Shown here: positions 16,154-24,422 of the stretch, piece by piece
Layout: each line of letters opens with the position of its first letter
Numbering within the stretch: the first letter of the stretch is position 1
Source: Kushneria marisflavi
GTDB lineage: Bacteria > Pseudomonadota > Gammaproteobacteria > Pseudomonadales > Halomonadaceae
Length of the DNA: 64,000 nucleotides
Direction of reading: 5' to 3'
Assembly: GCF_002157205.1 (NCBI RefSeq)
Contig: NZ_CP021358.1
Span: 1,178,001-1,242,000 of the forward strand
The notes under the pieces: model-generated
What the model saw: the letters and a program-made list of their open reading frames with translations, nothing else
Told to the model about the DNA's origin: nothing
Database searches by the model: none
Translations under genes and position numbers: made by a program

Positions 16154-16897
16154 TCAACCGCTGCTGAGCAGGGTCAGGCGACGGCCTCGGTGACAGCAGA
16201 TTAGATTCAGCGCACACAGCCTGGCGATGTCGACGGCCAGCGGCGAAGGATGGGAAAGCGTGGCCAGCGTCGGAATGCCGGCACGCACCGCCTTTTGAAC
16301 CAGTTCAAGACTGCAGCGACTCGACAGCAGCACCATCGCAATCGGCCGGTTCTCGACCAGCGACGCACCGATCAGCTTGTCGAGGGCGTTGTGCCGACCG
16401 ATATCGACACCACTGCCCAGCCACTGACCATCAACATCAAAGCCAAGCGCCATGTGAAGGCCTGGCTGACCATCCGCAGAGAGCTTCTCGAGCGCTTTTT
16501 CAAGCTGTGCAGGGACCGGCGGCCGGCTGGCGGGCAAACGCTGAAGTCCTTCCAGCATCTGCGCCTCTTCAGCGCTGCCGCAACGCCCACAACTCGAGGA
16601 GGCCGAGGTAACGCGACGACGCTCGCCCGCCAGCCGCTCAATATGGGCCGGCACACTCATGCGCACCCGCACGCCATGACGCAGTCGATCCGTGGTGATC
16701 TCACCGACCTGCGAGGCCCGCGTGATCATGCCCTCACTGAAGGCAAACCCTACTGCCCAGTGCTCGAGCGCTTCAGGCGTGGCCAGCACGGAGGCATAGG
16801 CGGTCTCGTTGAACGACAGGGTTACTGGCAGTTCGGAGGGGCCCTGGAGCTGCTCGTTGGGCGTTTGAGTAGCGTCCTCGTAATCAGAAAGCGACAT
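16154..16897 (-). CDS. fdhD: FdhD sulfurtransferase for molybdoenzymes
   Basis: 247 residues. FdhD carries sulfur from the cysteine desulfurase IscS to the molybdenum cofactor of formate-dehydrogenase-type enzymes. The sulfur-relay CxxC is at C103/C106 (SSCGRCGSAEEA), and GSGVDIGRHNALDKLIG and LLSSRCSLELVQKAVRAGIP are typical FdhD segments. ATG 16897 is chosen because it begins MSLSDYEDAT and has AGAGGAG upstream; an in-frame ATG at 16957 would add 20 unlike residues. It is the first gene of the fdhD-ydeP-wHTH operon. The 272 bases upstream contain an ATTGAT/ATCAAT short inverted repeat and otherwise nothing I can name. Confidence 0.92.
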   Translation of the reverse strand: MSLSDYEDATQTPNEQLQGPSELPVTLSFNETAYASVLATPEALEHWAVGFAFSEGMITRASQVGEITTDRLRHGVRVRMSVPAHIERLAGERRRVTSASSSCGRCGSAEEAQMLEGLQRLPASRPPVPAQLEKALEKLSADGQPGLHMALGFDVDGQWLGSGVDIGRHNALDKLIGASLVENRPIAMVLLSSRCSLELVQKAVRAGIPTLATLSHPSPLAVDIARLCALNLICCHRGRRLTLLSSG

Positions 16898-17169
16898 GGC
16901 AGTACGGCTCCTCTGACGGACGGGTGTGCTGAAATACAGCCAACCCGGGCGGGGCATCGACGCCTGCAGGCCCCGATGTCTATTGACGAAAGTATAACGC
17001 CGCGCTCACGCATCACTCCAATGGAGCAGCAACATGAATTGATCGAGCGCGTCTATCAATTTTTCAGAAACGATCAATTCTTCGGTAACGGTCGGCTCCC
17101 TGAGAGCCATCGAGGCTTCAAAACCATCAGAGCGGCTACCCTGCGCCGCGATCCACCGACCCTGCGCCA

Positions 17170-18054
17170 TCACATGGGCGCCTCGCCGGGCTCACGCAGC
17201 CACTCCAGCAACGCCTGCAAACGTCGCGACGGCGGCGCGCCAGCACGCCACAAAAGCCCGACCGGCGGATCCTCCCCGGTCGCCGGCAGCAGGCGGTGCA
17301 CCAGGCCGGAGTGACGCAGGACCTCGGGTCCGTGCTGCTCGACGATTCCGACGCCGGCCCCCTGCCCCACCAGCCGCTCCAGTGCCGCCATGGATTCGGT
17401 CTCCAGCACAGGGGATAACGTCACGCCCTCGCGCCGGGCGTGAAGGTCGATGCGATGGCGGTGCTGCATGTCCGGCGTTAAAAGACACAGCGGGAAATTG
17501 CCAATATCTGCCCAGGCGGGCCTTTCAGGCAGGGTAAAGCAGTCCTCACGCGCCAGCAGGGCATAGCGCTCGGTATGGAGCCGGCGCGCCACGAAGGGTT
17601 CGGCCGCGGGGACATCGAGATAGCCCACCGCCACATCGATGTCGCCTTCCATCAGCGATTGCATCAACGGCAGTGTGGCGCGCTCCATGAGACGCAGCGT
17701 CAGGGCCGGATAATGCTCGCGCAGTGGCACGACCCAGCTGCTGACGGCATCCAGTGCCGAGGGGATCAGCCCCAGCCGCAGCAGACCGCTGGGCGGGCTT
17801 GAGGGGTCAAGCTCGGCATTGAGCTCATCGAGTGAGGCGAGAATGCGCCGGGCATGGCTGAGCACATGCTCGCCTTCCGGCGTCAGTCCCTCGAAGCGAT
17901 GACCGCGAATGATCAGTGCACACCCAAGCTCTTCTTCCAGCTGCTTGAGCCGGGCCGAGAGCGTGGGCTGAGTGACGTTGCAGGCGGTCGCCGCACGCCC
18001 GAAATGGCGCTCGCGAGCCAGTGCGACCAGAAAACCGAGCTGTCGATGGTCCAT
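17170..18054 (-). CDS. LysR-family transcriptional regulator
   Basis: 294 residues beginning MDHRQLGFLVALARERHF. The N-terminal LysR helix-turn-helix (FGRAATACNVTQPTLSARLKQLE, about 16-38) is followed by an effector-binding domain. ATG 18054 is chosen because the family N-terminus starts there; the open frame extends upstream into the phosphatase gene. It starts one base after the stop of the upstream HAD gene, so the two form a transcription unit. The target could be its partner HAD gene or the adjacent fdhD operon; the sequence does not decide. Confidence 0.92.
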   Translation of the reverse strand: MDHRQLGFLVALARERHFGRAATACNVTQPTLSARLKQLEEELGCALIIRGHRFEGLTPEGEHVLSHARRILASLDELNAELDPSSPPSGLLRLGLIPSALDAVSSWVVPLREHYPALTLRLMERATLPLMQSLMEGDIDVAVGYLDVPAAEPFVARRLHTERYALLAREDCFTLPERPAWADIGNFPLCLLTPDMQHRHRIDLHARREGVTLSPVLETESMAALERLVGQGAGVGIVEQHGPEVLRHSGLVHRLLPATGEDPPVGLLWRAGAPPSRRLQALLEWLREPGEAPM

Positions 18055-18055
18055 A

Positions 18056-18739
18056 TCAGGGCTGGCGCTTGACGCAGCGCACATCGATCCAGTCACGCGC
18101 CTGGGCCAGACTCTCCAGCTCGACCGTGGCCCGACTGACGTCCTGACCGCGCGAATAGGCATTGGGAATGGCGATCACATCAATGCCGGCAGCATGGGCA
18201 GCGTTCACGCCGTGACAGGTATCCTCGATCGCCACCGCTTGAGCCGCCTCGATACCACAAAGGGACAGCCCCTTGAGATAGCACTCCGGGTGTGGCTTGG
18301 AGTGCGTCACGTCGTTACGGGTCACGATGTGGTCAAAAAATCGCGTCAGGTCGTAGTGCTCAAGCGTCGGGGCGATTTCCTGGCGCCCGCTGCCGGTGAT
18401 CAGCGCCATGGGCAAGCCTTGCTCGCGACACCATTCGAGCATCTCGAGGGCATGATCCATCAGCGCAATCGGGTCACGGGTGAAGCTTGCCACGGTGCGC
18501 TCGACCTTGCGATCGACCAGCGCCTTGGCCGAGATGGAAAGCCCGCGGGTTTGAATCAAGCGTTCGACCTCCTGGGTGACCGGCACGCCGGAACTTTCGC
18601 GTTTGTACTCTTCATCGTCGATGTGAGCCCCCATCTCACCGAGTATTTCGTTCCAGACCCGATGATGGGCACTTTCGGAATCGGCCAGCGTGCCGTCAAA
18701 ATCGAACAGAACGGCGCAATATTTTCCGGTTGGCTGCAT
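18056..18739 (-). CDS. HAD-superfamily phosphatase
   Basis: 227-residue haloacid-dehalogenase hydrolase of the phosphoglycolate phosphatase / beta-phosphoglucomutase type. Motif I DFDGTLAD has Asp13 as nucleophile and Asp15 as acid/base; motif II is ALITGSGRQ; motif III Lys lies in HSKPHPECYLKGL; motif IV is VAIEDTCHGVNAAHAAG. An alpha-helical cap lies between motifs I and II. ATG 18739 has AGGAG at good spacing. It is divergent from fhuF across a region that contains a Fur-box-like sequence, and one base upstream of a LysR gene. The substrate cannot be told from the sequence. Confidence 0.88.
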   Translation of the reverse strand: MQPTGKYCAVLFDFDGTLADSESAHHRVWNEILGEMGAHIDDEEYKRESSGVPVTQEVERLIQTRGLSISAKALVDRKVERTVASFTRDPIALMDHALEMLEWCREQGLPMALITGSGRQEIAPTLEHYDLTRFFDHIVTRNDVTHSKPHPECYLKGLSLCGIEAAQAVAIEDTCHGVNAAHAAGIDVIAIPNAYSRGQDVSRATVELESLAQARDWIDVRCVKRQP

Positions 18740-18820
18740 GCAGCGACTCCTGGTGTGGGTATGTCGACATGGTCCAGTAACCGGCGCCCTCTGACAACTG
18801 CAGGGCACCGGGTTCGTTGC

Positions 18821-18839
18821 TAGAATCATTCTCATTCAC
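18821..18839. promoter_or_regulatory. Fur box before fhuF
   Basis: The minus-strand reading GTGAATGAGAATGATTCTA matches the 19-base Fur consensus GATAATGATAATCATTATC at 13 of 19 positions. It lies 50 bases before the fhuF start and 82 before the divergent HAD start. Iron repression of fhuF is the expected outcome. Confidence 0.65.
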
Positions 18840-18888
18840 AGTTGAATGCCTGCCACGGAAGGTGTCGGCATCCCGGAGAGAGCTTGTC

Positions 18889-19638
18889 ATGCATGATGCA
18901 CTGTTCAATGAGCGATTGGCCCGCTTTGGTCCGGTCCTGACGCGACGACGTGAGGGCATGGACACGGTCATGCCGCTGCGACGGCTGCTGGAAGGGAACG
19001 TGCTGGAGGGGGTTCTGAAACGCTTCAGTGAACATCACGGCCCGTGCGAGCGTCGGGCACTCGCCACGCAGTGGTCAAAGCATTATCTAAGCCAGCTGAT
19101 CATTCCCGTGACGGTCATCGAGCTCTGCCGGGACATTCATCTACCGACAAACATCGATGAGATGGGCGTGATACTGGCAGAGGACGGCACGCCTGAACGA
19201 TTCGTGCTGCCCCATGAAGGGACCATCAGTCTGGATAACGGCTGCGCAAGATTTTGCCCGCTGATTGCTCGCCATCTCACACCGTTGATCGACACACTGG
19301 CGCGCCGGGTACATTTCTCGCCCCGCGTACTGTGGAGCAATGCCGCGGTCTATTTCGAATTCGCCGTCAACGAGCTCGACCGCCAGGGGCTGGCGAGTCC
19401 CTACGAGATCGACGGCGCGCGAGCCATGATGGCACTGCGCCAGCTGCCGGACCGCCAGCGCAATCCCTTCTATCGACCCGTGGACTATATCGACGTGGCT
19501 GACGACGACGGCGCCACCGAACCGTGGCGCTGTCGTCGCATGTGCTGCCTGCGCTATCTCGATGACACGCTCGGGCTATGCGGCAACTGCCCACGACTAA
19601 AAACCACCCGAGCGGACAATCACCAGGCTCAGGCCTGA
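18889..19638 (+). CDS. fhuF: FhuF-type siderophore-iron reductase
   Basis: 249-residue cytoplasmic [2Fe-2S] ferric reductase that releases iron from hydroxamate siderophores. The diagnostic C-terminal cluster motif is present: adjacent C219-C220 (RRMCCLRYL) and C231-x-x-C234 (CGNC), the unusual FhuF ligand arrangement. GGAGAGAG precedes ATG 18889; an ATG further upstream (18817) would run through the Fur box. The adjacent aerobactin-type operon gives the likely substrate, a ferric citrate-hydroxamate. The 3' end overlaps the convergent membrane-protein gene by 10 bases. Confidence 0.9.
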   Translation: MHDALFNERLARFGPVLTRRREGMDTVMPLRRLLEGNVLEGVLKRFSEHHGPCERRALATQWSKHYLSQLIIPVTVIELCRDIHLPTNIDEMGVILAEDGTPERFVLPHEGTISLDNGCARFCPLIARHLTPLIDTLARRVHFSPRVLWSNAAVYFEFAVNELDRQGLASPYEIDGARAMMALRQLPDRQRNPFYRPVDYIDVADDDGATEPWRCRRMCCLRYLDDTLGLCGNCPRLKTTRADNHQAQA

Positions 19639-20111
19639 GCGTTGTCCTGCTGTGAAGCGTCATCGGCGCTTTCACGACGAGCAACGCTTGCATCACGGCG
19701 TGAACGGAGCTCTTCTTCGTACATCTGTTCGATGACCTGTAACAGCCCGCCCAGAATCCACCAGACACCGAAGATGGCCAGCAGGAAGGCAACGGCGGCC
19801 ATAAAGGGGTTATGGAAAATGGCATACAGCGCTGCTGCCGCGGCACAAAATACATAGCCGCCCACCGCACGACGCAGGGACTTATCCAGGCTCAGCCAGA
19901 AACCATTCTGGCTGTAGCCCACACCGCGACGCCAGAGAATGTCGGTCAACACATGGAAGGTGGCCGCGGCCGACACCAGCAGCAGCGCAAAGCTCACAAT
20001 CTGGAAAATACCGAAGGCCGGGCTGGTAATCACGGCAAAAAGCCACAGGATGGGCAGTGACACGACTGCCCACATCACGATCGCTCGCTTGCGCAACGCT
20101 TGATTGTTCAT
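19629..20111 (-). CDS. multi-pass membrane protein of unknown function
   Basis: 160 residues starting MNNQALRKRAIVMWAV, with GAGG five bases before the ATG at 20111. About four hydrophobic segments lie at residues 10-30, 32-53, 80-97 and 100-125, followed by a polar, charged C-terminal tail (YEEELRSRRDAS...). No family recognised. It follows iucD on the same strand after a 180-base gap containing a palindrome, so it may be separate from the siderophore operon. Its 3' end overlaps fhuF. Confidence 0.75.
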   Translation of the reverse strand: MNNQALRKRAIVMWAVVSLPILWLFAVITSPAFGIFQIVSFALLLVSAAATFHVLTDILWRRGVGYSQNGFWLSLDKSLRRAVGGYVFCAAAAALYAIFHNPFMAAVAFLLAIFGVWWILGGLLQVIEQMYEEELRSRRDASVARRESADDASQQDNAQA

Positions 20112-20253
20112 TGTCCTCATGTCCTGTCTGGTCGATGTTGCGGGGTCCGACACGGTCTGTCCGACCGTCATGTCCTGCCTGTGACACCGGCGCCGGTGAG
20201 TTGGTTCATCGACGCGCGATCAGGCGCCTGAGTGCGCCGTTCACGGGCGAGCA

Positions 20254-20268
20254 GGCACACAGTGTGCC
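20254..20268. promoter_or_regulatory. perfect palindrome between iucD and the membrane-protein gene
   Basis: GGCACACAGTGTGCC, 7-base perfect arms around one base. There is no T-run on either side, so it is a poor intrinsic terminator candidate. It lies 143 bases upstream of the membrane-protein start and 27 bases after the iucD stop, so it could be an operator or an mRNA 3'-end stem. Confidence 0.3.
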
Positions 20269-20294
20269 CTGGCGACCTGAACAACACCTTGCCG

Positions 20295-21590
20295 TTATGA
20301 CGATTCGCGTCCCATTGGCGACCACGCCACCGGACCCGGATCGTCTTCCAGGTCAAAATGTGGCTCACCGCTCAGGTGATTGAGAATTACCGCCGAACGC
20401 CAGGCCATCAGCGACAGCTGTGGCTCGGCGATTCCGTAGCGGGTACGCCCGGCGTTGACCGCATAAAGCCGACTGTCTCCACCGCCCTGCCAGTCGAGCA
20501 TGAAATGATCCCCCATGCTCGGCTCGCCGTGGGCGTCACGCTGGATGCGATCCAGCAGCGGCGCCATGCACTCGGGCAGACTGGACTCAAAGCCGGTGGC
20601 AAAGATGACCACGTCAGCATCGAATCGCTCCAGTCCGCCGGTCATGCCGTGTCGAGCGTCAAGCATAAAGCCATTGCCGACGCGCGTCATGTCAACGGCT
20701 TCACGATGCGGCAGCAGATGTGCCCAGCGCGGCTCGTTCATCACATCAAAACGGTGATAAAGCGTCTGATAAATCCCGCTCAGCGCCGCCGGTGTAATGC
20801 CGTCGCTGGCGTATTTCTGAGCGTTGACCTCGCGCCGGCGGACATCATCCTCAAGCCTTGCAAACTGTGAGGTATAGCCGGGCGTGAAGTATTCATTGGT
20901 GAAGGCAGTCTCATCGAGCGGCTGAAAGTTGCGCCGCCGCGAAAGCCAGTGCAATGACTTTGGCGGCCCCCAGTGCCCCCGCAGGGCGTTGATGAAGATA
21001 TCTGCCCCACTCTGCCCGCCGCCGACAATCACCACGCGCTGATTGGTGAAATCGCGCGCATGCCAGGCGATCGATTCAGCGTGCAGGCAGCGCTCACTCT
21101 GGTGCTCGCGCGCAAAGGCCGGCAGCCAAGGCGTTTTGCCGCTGCCCAGACACAGATGCCGCGCCCGAAAGGCACGGGTATCGGTTCTGAGCTGAAAATG
21201 CTCACCGTCATGGTCGATTTCACGCACGCTGTGATCCAGCCAGACGTTATCGAGCCCTTCGGCGGCCCAGCGCAGGTAGTCGGAAAACTCGGCCCGGGAG
21301 ACCGTGGAAAGCTCGGCGTTCAAAAAGCGATAAAATCGGCGATGCTGGACCAGATAGTTGAGAAACGACCAGCGACTGGTGGGGTCGATCGCCGTGACCA
21401 GATCCTTGAGAAAGCCGGTCTGCAGATGGGTGTCCGGCAGCATCATGCCTTCGTGCCAGACGTAGCGCTTTTGACGATCGAAAAATCGCGTCGAAAGCGT
21501 CGGCAGGCCATCGGCCAGCGCGGCAATGCTCAAGTTGAACGGACCGGCGCCGATGCCGGCCAGATCCAGAAGCTCGGGGGTATCAGCCAT
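20295..21590 (-). CDS. iucD: L-lysine N6-monooxygenase (siderophore)
   Basis: 431-residue FAD- and NADPH-dependent N-hydroxylase of the IucD/SidA/PvdA family. It hydroxylates the side-chain amine of lysine (or ornithine) as the first step to a hydroxamate arm. The FAD motif IGAGPFNLSIAAL is at 13-25; the NADPH motif VVIVGGGQSGADIF is in mid-protein; the family DHHMLPDTHLQT-like segment reads EGMMLPDTHLQTGFLKDL. ATGF is present as FATGFES near residue 350. Lysine rather than ornithine is inferred from the IucA-B-C-D gene order. Last gene of the operon, 21 bases after iucC. Confidence 0.9.
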   Translation of the reverse strand: MADTPELLDLAGIGAGPFNLSIAALADGLPTLSTRFFDRQKRYVWHEGMMLPDTHLQTGFLKDLVTAIDPTSRWSFLNYLVQHRRFYRFLNAELSTVSRAEFSDYLRWAAEGLDNVWLDHSVREIDHDGEHFQLRTDTRAFRARHLCLGSGKTPWLPAFAREHQSERCLHAESIAWHARDFTNQRVVIVGGGQSGADIFINALRGHWGPPKSLHWLSRRRNFQPLDETAFTNEYFTPGYTSQFARLEDDVRRREVNAQKYASDGITPAALSGIYQTLYHRFDVMNEPRWAHLLPHREAVDMTRVGNGFMLDARHGMTGGLERFDADVVIFATGFESSLPECMAPLLDRIQRDAHGEPSMGDHFMLDWQGGGDSRLYAVNAGRTRYGIAEPQLSLMAWRSAVILNHLSGEPHFDLEDDPGPVAWSPMGRESS

Positions 21591-21611
21591 GGTGAACAGT
21601 GTCTCGGATAG

Positions 21612-23522
21612 CTACGCGCCCTGACGTGACAGCGCCGTCTCGCCCTGTTGGCGCAGCGAATCATCGTCACTCAGGCAGTGATAGAGCGGATTATCGATCA
21701 AATGATCCATGTCCGGCAGCATGCGGGCCGCCGAATGGTCATTGGCATGTAAAAACTTCGAACGATTGAGCCCAAGACGCAGAATACGCGGCTTGAACAG
21801 GCTGAACATGTCAAAGCGTTCTTCAAGCGCCTGGTTGCGGGCCATATAGGTCTCAAGCGCTTTCGCGCAAATCTGGTAAAACCGGGTTTCGCTGACGCCG
21901 ACCTGTGCGGCCAGGGGCGCCACGAAACGCAAAAGCGTCACGAAATGCCCGGTCTGAAGGTCATGAATCAGTTTCTCCGGCGGTAGACGTACCGTCACAT
22001 CGACCAGCTCGCGTGGCAGATCGTGTGCCTCGGGAAAGTCCTCATCGACCAGGCGCAGATCACCCTGGAAATCCTTGAGCGCCAGCCGGTGCGGCACGCC
22101 GTCCCGTAGAATCAGGGTTAGATTCTGCCCGTGGGCAATGATGATGATCCCGAACCGGCAGATCAGATGATACATCGGGATCAGCGTCGCCTCGAACATG
22201 CGTGAAAGCCACTGTTCGGCTTCCACCCCGGAGGCCTCGATATAAGCCGCCAGCCAAGCCCGACCGTCGGCGTCACACTGCATCAGCTCCGACATCAAAA
22301 GCGCCTGCTCACCTTCAGCAATTCGCGGTGCCAGCCCCTCTCGCCAGATCACGCCGCACAGCTCGCGAAAGCGATAGGGCGCCTCATCAAGTCGGCCGTA
22401 TTGATCATGCTCGACCACGGCAGATGCCGGCTCGGCCAGAATCTCCAGTCCGGCGCGATGAAGCTCCTCGTCATCACGGGCGCGCGCCTGAAGCCAGTGT
22501 GAGGCCGCAGGGCCTGCCAGCATGTACTGTCCCGGAATGCCGCGATAGCTTGAGGTGTTCATGATGGTGATCGGCAGCTTCAGATCATAACGCCCCGGGC
22601 GGCTGGCATTGGTCAGCGTGCGCAGCGACTGCTGGGCCACGAAATGATCGCCAAAGGCGCCCAGCCAGGCCATGTCACCGCGCCCGATATCACCCACGTG
22701 CAGCATGGAGAGCATCCGCGCCCACTGCCAGGGGTGCACCGGCATCAGCGCAAAGGCCTCGGCCTTCTCCCCCAGTACGGCGCACTTGCCATCGCGCGCG
22801 GCCAGCAGCAGGCGACGCTGTTCTTCATCGAGCACGCTGTCCAGCAGCTCAGCCTCGTCAATGGCCATCCGGCTGCTTTTGAGGCGCTTGCGGCGCACCA
22901 TCAGCCACTCGACCTGAAAGGGATGGGCGTATTCCGGCGCGTAACGCTCAAGGGACTGTACGCCCCAACCGCGCCGTCCCTTGTTGAACAAGAACTTGGG
23001 GTGCCCATCCAGCACGGCCTGGCGCTGTGGCTCGGCAAGTCTGATGGCCTCATCGGCACCAAGGCGCTGATGCACCTCGATCAGATAGCAATCGCCGCGC
23101 AGGGTGTTGTAAAGATCTTCCAGATGCTCCGCCAGCTGGGCATCGTTCATGCCCATGCCGGGCGCCAGCGCCAGCAGAAACTCGGCCGCCTCAGGCATCT
23201 CACTGGTATCTTTCGGCCCGCGCAGGCTGTCGACCTCGATCAGCAACTGTCCCCACAGATTGGCCTGCGCCTGAAAGTGCCAGCGCCCGCAGGCCCGACT
23301 TTCGGCCGATGTGCTGCGATCCTCCGGGGCGACCACCTCGATATCCAGCCGCCAGCCGCCCAAACCGTTTTTGGGCAGCAGCACCTGCTCATAGGCCAGC
23401 TCGCTGATCATTTTGGCGATCAATGCGCGATTGGCATGCGACCAGTGCCGACGGATGGCCTCCTCGGCATCAATGGTGGCCAGCATCGGGGGCAGAATCG
23501 ATGAACCGGATTCGGCTGACAT
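21612..23522 (-). CDS. iucC: IucC-type NIS siderophore synthetase
   Basis: 636 residues, IucA/IucC family followed by a FhuF-like C-terminal domain. NIS synthetases adenylate a carboxylate of citrate and couple it to an amine or hydroxylamine. Visible family stretches: GHPKFLFNKGRRGWG, ALMPVHPWQW, LKLPITIMNTSSYRGIPGQ and IIAHGQNLTLILRDG. In aerobactin synthesis IucC adds the second N6-acetyl-N6-hydroxylysine. ATG 23522 overlaps the iucB stop as TGATG, so translation is coupled; a GTG one codon earlier is the alternative. Confidence 0.9.
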   Translation of the reverse strand: MSAESGSSILPPMLATIDAEEAIRRHWSHANRALIAKMISELAYEQVLLPKNGLGGWRLDIEVVAPEDRSTSAESRACGRWHFQAQANLWGQLLIEVDSLRGPKDTSEMPEAAEFLLALAPGMGMNDAQLAEHLEDLYNTLRGDCYLIEVHQRLGADEAIRLAEPQRQAVLDGHPKFLFNKGRRGWGVQSLERYAPEYAHPFQVEWLMVRRKRLKSSRMAIDEAELLDSVLDEEQRRLLLAARDGKCAVLGEKAEAFALMPVHPWQWARMLSMLHVGDIGRGDMAWLGAFGDHFVAQQSLRTLTNASRPGRYDLKLPITIMNTSSYRGIPGQYMLAGPAASHWLQARARDDEELHRAGLEILAEPASAVVEHDQYGRLDEAPYRFRELCGVIWREGLAPRIAEGEQALLMSELMQCDADGRAWLAAYIEASGVEAEQWLSRMFEATLIPMYHLICRFGIIIIAHGQNLTLILRDGVPHRLALKDFQGDLRLVDEDFPEAHDLPRELVDVTVRLPPEKLIHDLQTGHFVTLLRFVAPLAAQVGVSETRFYQICAKALETYMARNQALEERFDMFSLFKPRILRLGLNRSKFLHANDHSAARMLPDMDHLIDNPLYHCLSDDDSLRQQGETALSRQGA

Positions 23523-24403
23523 CACATCACCTGTCCAAAGAAGTGATAGCGGGTGCCCATGACCAGCATGGCCCGCTTGTCGGGCAGATCGAATTCGCGC
23601 AGGCTGAAAAGCCCCATCCGCTCGAGATGCCGAAAGATACGTTCGTTGCCGGCGTCAGGCTCCAGTACGACACGATCGGTACGCGGCTCGCTCAGATAGG
23701 CGTAGTGCTCAAGCCCGGTCAACCAGGCATCCACAAACCGTGCGCCACGATAGTTTTCTTCCCCCACCAGCACGTGCAGGCCGCGATCAAAGGCCTGCCA
23801 GTCGTAATATTCGCCCAGCACATCCTCGGGCGCCCAGTAGAGTTCGAAATATCCGAACGCCTCGCCGTCCAGCTCGCCGATCAGCGATAGCCGATGTGGC
23901 TCGGCCAGTCGATGATCCAGCCATTCGGAAAACGCTTCACGCGGCTTGTTCTGCTGCCAGAAGCGGGATACCCGCTCGCACTGCATCCACTGATGAAGAC
24001 GATCAAGATCGCGCTCGGCGTCGCAGAGGCGCAGGGTCAGATGCTGTTCCAGTCGTGGATCGAAGCGCTCATACACCACGCCCCGGGGCTTGATCGGACG
24101 CCATGGCCGTCCCAGCTCGATCTCGAAGGGCTGAGCAGCGTAGTCGGATTTAAGCCAGTGCCACGGGCGCTGGTAGAAACTCTCGCGCAGCACTCGCGGG
24201 GCGCCCAGCGCCTGGCACAGCGGGTACCAGTGAGGATCGGCGCGCCAGGCCTCATCAAGGATCAGTAGACGACATGCCGGATGGGTCGCAAAGTGGTGAT
24301 CAATGGCTTCCAGAAGCATCAGTGTCTGCGAAGGCGCCAGCCTCTCGCTGGCAGACAGGTCATCACGGCTGGACATGGTGATTTCTCGCGGTATCAGGGT
24401 CAT
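23522..24403 (-). CDS. iucB: IucB-type GNAT N6-hydroxylysine acetyltransferase
   Basis: 293 residues. The C-terminal half is a GNAT domain of the IucB/RhbD siderophore acyltransferase type (LHQWMQCERVSRFW, GYFELYWAPEDVLGEYYDW, RGLHVLVGEENYRG, EPDAGNERIFRHLERMG); the N-terminal ~110 residues are the extra region these proteins carry. Expected reaction: acetyl-CoA plus N6-hydroxylysine gives the hydroxamate. Another acyl donor cannot be excluded from the sequence and matters here because carrier-bound dihydroxybenzoate is made next door. The start is uncertain: ATG 24403 or ATG 24376 (MSSRDDLS), neither with a clear ribosome site. Confidence 0.85.
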   Translation of the reverse strand: MTLIPREITMSSRDDLSASERLAPSQTLMLLEAIDHHFATHPACRLLILDEAWRADPHWYPLCQALGAPRVLRESFYQRPWHWLKSDYAAQPFEIELGRPWRPIKPRGVVYERFDPRLEQHLTLRLCDAERDLDRLHQWMQCERVSRFWQQNKPREAFSEWLDHRLAEPHRLSLIGELDGEAFGYFELYWAPEDVLGEYYDWQAFDRGLHVLVGEENYRGARFVDAWLTGLEHYAYLSEPRTDRVVLEPDAGNERIFRHLERMGLFSLREFDLPDKRAMLVMGTRYHFFGQVM

Positions 24404-24422
24404 GGGTCAGGACGCGCCGGCC

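Noticed and set aside
16250..17314. Plus-strand frame across fdhD and its upstream region, including a short peptide starting at 17021
   Set aside because: Mostly antisense to fdhD and the LysR gene. The intergenic part from ATG 17021 looks partly protein-like but has no ribosome site and runs into the LysR antisense strand.
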